From Gammaproteobacteria bacterium (GTDB lineage: Bacteria > Pseudomonadota > Gammaproteobacteria > Enterobacterales > Alteromonadaceae), in contig JAIXSW010000267.1 in NCBI GenBank assembly GCA_027484495.1, forward strand, positions 1 through 5,185: a stretch of DNA of 5,185 nucleotides, given 5' to 3'. Shown piece by piece: positions 4,840 to 5,185 of this stretch. The stretch's first letter is position 1; every line of letters starts with the position of its first letter. Under the pieces are notes generated by a model. That model did no database searches. It saw only the letters and a list, made by a program, of their open reading frames with translations, and was not told the DNA's origin. A program made the position numbers and the translations under genes.

Positions 4840-5185
4840 AGTTAGGCCGCTGTCCTGTTTGTCACAGTCACATTCAGCTGGATGCATTGATCCAAGATGA
4901 AGCCGGCAGGCAGTTGCTTGGCCTGATGTCAAAGCTGGGTTACCAGCTGGCGCCAGCACTGGTGAGTTATCTGGGCCTGTTCCGGCCAGCGAAGCAAGAC
5001 TTATCTAATGGCCGAGCCTTAAATCTGGCGCAGGAAACACTGGCCCTGACATCTAACCAGCCATTGTTGGCCGAGGCACTGCGCGAAACCGTGCAAAGCA
5101 TTCACAACAAACGTCATCAGGGCGAAAACAAGCCACTGGCTAACCACAACTATCTGAAGCGGGTGTTGGAAGCCAAGGCGCAAGC
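4836..5185 (+). CDS. Uncharacterised CxxC-containing phage protein, 3'-truncated by window edge
   Basis: The ATG at 4836 overlaps the gemA stop, with AAGGG at 4823-4827 eight bases upstream. The frame stays open to the right edge, giving 116 visible residues. The N-terminus reads MKLGRCPVCHSHIQLD, with C6, C9, H10 and H12 as possible metal ligands. No further cysteine occurs in the visible part, so any zinc site would be unusual or need residues beyond the window. Later stretches (LVSYLGLFRPAKQDLSNGRAL near 43-63, and KPLANHNYLKRVLEAKAQA at the end) look well structured and are reminiscent of a protein often found next to gemA in Mu-like phages, to which I can give no established function. 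A replication or regulatory role is possible but not shown. Confidence 0.75.
   Translation, partial: MKLGRCPVCHSHIQLDALIQDEAGRQLLGLMSKLGYQLAPALVSYLGLFRPAKQDLSNGRALNLAQETLALTSNQPLLAEALRETVQSIHNKRHQGENKPLANHNYLKRVLEAKAQ

Larger units (their letters stand above)
1..5185 (+). mobile_element. Early region of a Mu-like transposable phage/prophage (partial)
   Basis: The gene order is DDE transposase C-terminal half, MuB-like AAA+ ATPase, two helix-turn-helix proteins, a DUF3164 protein and a GemA-like protein, all on one strand with overlapping stop and start codons. That order is characteristic of the left (early) part of Mu/B3-type transposable phages. Tn7/Tn5053-type transposons also pair a related transposase with an AAA+ ATPase, but they carry TniQ/TnsD-type targeting genes and no DUF3164 or GemA, so the phage reading is preferred. 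Neither phage end, nor the repressor, nor any late gene is inside the window, so intactness cannot be judged. Confidence 0.9.

Overview
The window is a piece of the early (replication and transposition) region of a Mu-like transposable phage or prophage. Every convincing gene lies on the + strand. The genes are packed head to tail, with four ATGA-type stop/start overlaps, one 13-base overlap and only three short gaps, as expected for one long early transcript whose promoter lies upstream of base 1. The base composition is near balanced, Shine-Dalgarno sites are good, and the family set is typical of Mu/B3-type phages of Proteobacteria. This suggests a gammaproteobacterial host, but nothing here fixes the genus.

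Layout. Bases 1-957 hold the C-terminal half of the DDE transposase (MuA-like, gene A), open at the left edge. A 74-base gap with two consecutive hairpins follows. Bases 1032-1754 encode a short AAA+ ATPase, the MuB-like transposition activator and target-selection protein. Next come two DNA-binding proteins: a tandem winged-helix protein (1768-2346), and a protein with an N-terminal helix-turn-helix plus a four-cysteine cluster (2343-2840). They are followed by a small unknown protein (2837-3112), a DUF3164-family protein (3144-3773), two small unknown proteins (3770-3973 and 3961-4188), a second hairpin-rich gap, a GemA/gp16-like protein with a TTG start (4273-4839), and the start of a CxxC-containing unknown protein (from 4836) cut by the right edge.

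How the genes work together. The transposase and ATPase form the integration/replicative transposition machine. In Mu, MuB binds DNA cooperatively, marks target DNA and stimulates MuA. The downstream genes are the accessory early block, in which GemA-type proteins modulate host functions and the two helix-turn-helix proteins may act in regulation or transposition.

The most interesting point is that the ATPase lacks the N-terminal helix-turn-helix domain of Mu MuB, while a separate gene about 590 bases further on starts with a domain whose spacing and key residues (ending NEKYPGD) closely resemble that missing domain. This looks like a MuB split into two polypeptides. The second point is that the two longest intergenic gaps have the same plan: two tandem hairpins, then the ribosome binding site of the next gene, with no U-tract. 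No tRNA, rRNA, CRISPR array, insertion sequence, phage end or attachment site was seen. Family assignments rest on reading the translated sequences and on recalled family features; no database search was run.
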